The translations under genes and the position numbers were made by a program. A stretch of 64,000 nucleotides of DNA from Maribacter ulvicola (GTDB taxonomy: Bacteria; Bacteroidota; Bacteroidia; Flavobacteriales; Flavobacteriaceae): the NCBI RefSeq assembly GCF_900155985.1, contig NZ_FTMA01000012.1:1-64000 (forward strand), read 5' to 3'. Numbering within the stretch: position 1 is the first letter of the stretch; each line of letters starts with the position of its first letter. Under the pieces are notes generated by a model. That model had not been told where the DNA came from. It worked only from the letters and a program-made list of their open reading frames with translations, and made no database searches. Shown here piece by piece: positions 63,123 through 64,000 of the stretch.

Positions 63123-64000
63123 ATGACAACTACCAATCAACTTTTTACCGTATTTCTTGCCTTCTCGCTATTTGCCTGTAATCAAGAAAATCAAAAATCG
63201 GACCCAATAAGTTCTATAGAATTCAACACCCCCAATGATTTTGTACTTGAGGAAATTTACCACCCAAGTAATTCTGAACAAGGCTCTTGGGTTGCCCTAG
63301 CGCAAGGACAAAACAATACCATTTACGCTTGTGACCAATATGGAAAACTCTATCAGTTTAAAACCCCTAAAAAGGATAAAGTGCTTTCTGCTAAAGATGT
63401 CATTCCTTTAGATGTAGAAATTGGAGAAGCACACGGTTTACTTTGGGCTTTTAATAGCTTATATGTAGCAGTAAACAAAAACTGGGACGATGACATTCCT
63501 GATAACCATGAAAACGGTAGTGGTATATATAGAATAACAGATACCGATAATGATGGAGAGGTTGATACGGTTAAAATGCTTCTTAAACTAGAAGGTAGCG
63601 GCGAACATGGTCCACATAGTTTTGCCTTATCACCAGACGGAAAAGAAATATATTTCATAGCTGGAAATCATACGCTAATACCGGAGAGTTTGAAAGAGAA
63701 TAGTCGCATTCCAACAAATTGGGGCGAGGACAATCTCTTTCCCCCATATTTAGATGCTAGAGGTCATGCCAATGATATTAAAGCTCCTGGCGGATGGATC
63801 ATGAAATTTAATGCCGATGGTTCAAATTTTGAATTGATCTCTGCCGGATTTAGGAATCCTTTCGATATGGCATTCAATGCTGATGGAGAACTTTTTGCCT
63901 ACGATTCCGATATGGAATGGGATATTGGAATGCCATGGTATAGACCTACCAGAATTTGTCATGTAACCAGTGGCAGTGATTTTGGCTGGCGTACCGGGTC
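63123..64000 (+). CDS. Lipoprotein of the DUF7133/PVC-type dehydrogenase family (partial, 3' end outside)
   Basis: At least 292 residues, open at the right edge. A lipoprotein signal (MTTTNQLFTVFLAFSLFAC, lipobox LFAC) is followed by a beta-propeller-type sequence: DQYGKLYQFKTP, EGSGEHGPHSFALSPDGKEI, HANDIKAPGGWIMKFNADGS, ELISAGFRNPFDMAFNADGE and GSDFGWRTG. This order fits the membrane-bound sugar dehydrogenase-like propellers that often carry a C-terminal c-type cytochrome, which would lie beyond the window. Substrate unknown. Confidence 0.8.
   Translation, partial: MTTTNQLFTVFLAFSLFACNQENQKSDPISSIEFNTPNDFVLEEIYHPSNSEQGSWVALAQGQNNTIYACDQYGKLYQFKTPKKDKVLSAKDVIPLDVEIGEAHGLLWAFNSLYVAVNKNWDDDIPDNHENGSGIYRITDTDNDGEVDTVKMLLKLEGSGEHGPHSFALSPDGKEIYFIAGNHTLIPESLKENSRIPTNWGEDNLFPPYLDARGHANDIKAPGGWIMKFNADGSNFELISAGFRNPFDMAFNADGELFAYDSDMEWDIGMPWYRPTRICHVTSGSDFGWRTG

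Noticed and set aside
63353-63658. Minus-strand open frame of 101 codons
   Set aside because: It lies opposite the partial lipoprotein dehydrogenase, whose signal peptide and repeated motifs show the plus strand is coding.

Overview
The window looks like a chromosomal segment of a marine Flavobacteriaceae bacterium (Bacteroidota; a genus near Maribacter, Zobellia or Cellulophaga is my guess). The reasons are AT-rich DNA, promoters of the Bacteroidota type (TAnnTTTG at -7) and almost no Shine-Dalgarno sequences. There are also type IX secretion genes (a PorT-like barrel, a DUF5103 plug protein and a type-B C-terminal sorting domain), a TamL-type lipoprotein, a short primary sigma factor and a complete Na+-NQR operon. 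I see no tRNA, rRNA, CRISPR array, prophage or intact insertion sequence.

Layout. 0-5.3 kb: kynurenine 3-monooxygenase (minus), then a plus-strand light/photorepair cluster of flavin reductase, a 51-residue DUF2256 protein, a DASH-type cryptochrome and an iron-sulfur (6-4)-type photolyase. 5.4-9.3 kb: a 5'-truncated OmpA gene, a ClpP paralogue, an MscS-like channel, an ECF sigma factor with a small partner, and a lipoprotein. 9.7-12.8 kb: MFS transporter, kynureninase and a GNAT enzyme. 12.9-19 kb: an O-methyltransferase, then a minus-strand run of PAP2 phosphatase, TatA, M1 peptidase, DUF6702 and two tandem CarboxypepD_reg-like proteins. 19.2-26.1 kb: an 809-residue repeat-rich secreted protein paired with a T9SS type-B protein, M15 and M48 peptidases, a 55-residue membrane protein and two secreted ankyrin proteins.

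26.3-29.5 kb: gpmI, map and a methyltransferase. 29.5-37.1 kb (minus): nqrABCDEF, a small conserved protein and apbE, whose product flavinylates NqrB and NqrC. 37.2-45.7 kb: T9SS plug protein, DUF3667, apaG, pruA, DinB, rsmG, a fatty acid desaturase and an aspartate aminotransferase. 45.8-48.6 kb: trkH and trkA. 48.8-53.8 kb: menaquinone methyltransferase, PorT, a 13-copy heptanucleotide repeat, a TrmH-type methyltransferase and TamL. 53.9-60.1 kb: fbaA-accD, rpsO, pnp and rpoD. 60.4-64 kb: pullulanase, a VF530-like protein, trmL and a lipoprotein dehydrogenase running off the end.

Most of this is core metabolism and envelope biogenesis, and I found no clearly new multi-gene system. The best leads are the (CAATTAG)13 array after porT, a pullulanase whose lipoprotein signal is visible only upstream of its first ATG, an AccD without zinc-ribbon cysteines, paired secreted ankyrin proteins, structured leader DNA before pnp, a decayed OmpA gene, and several microproteins below normal length cut-offs.
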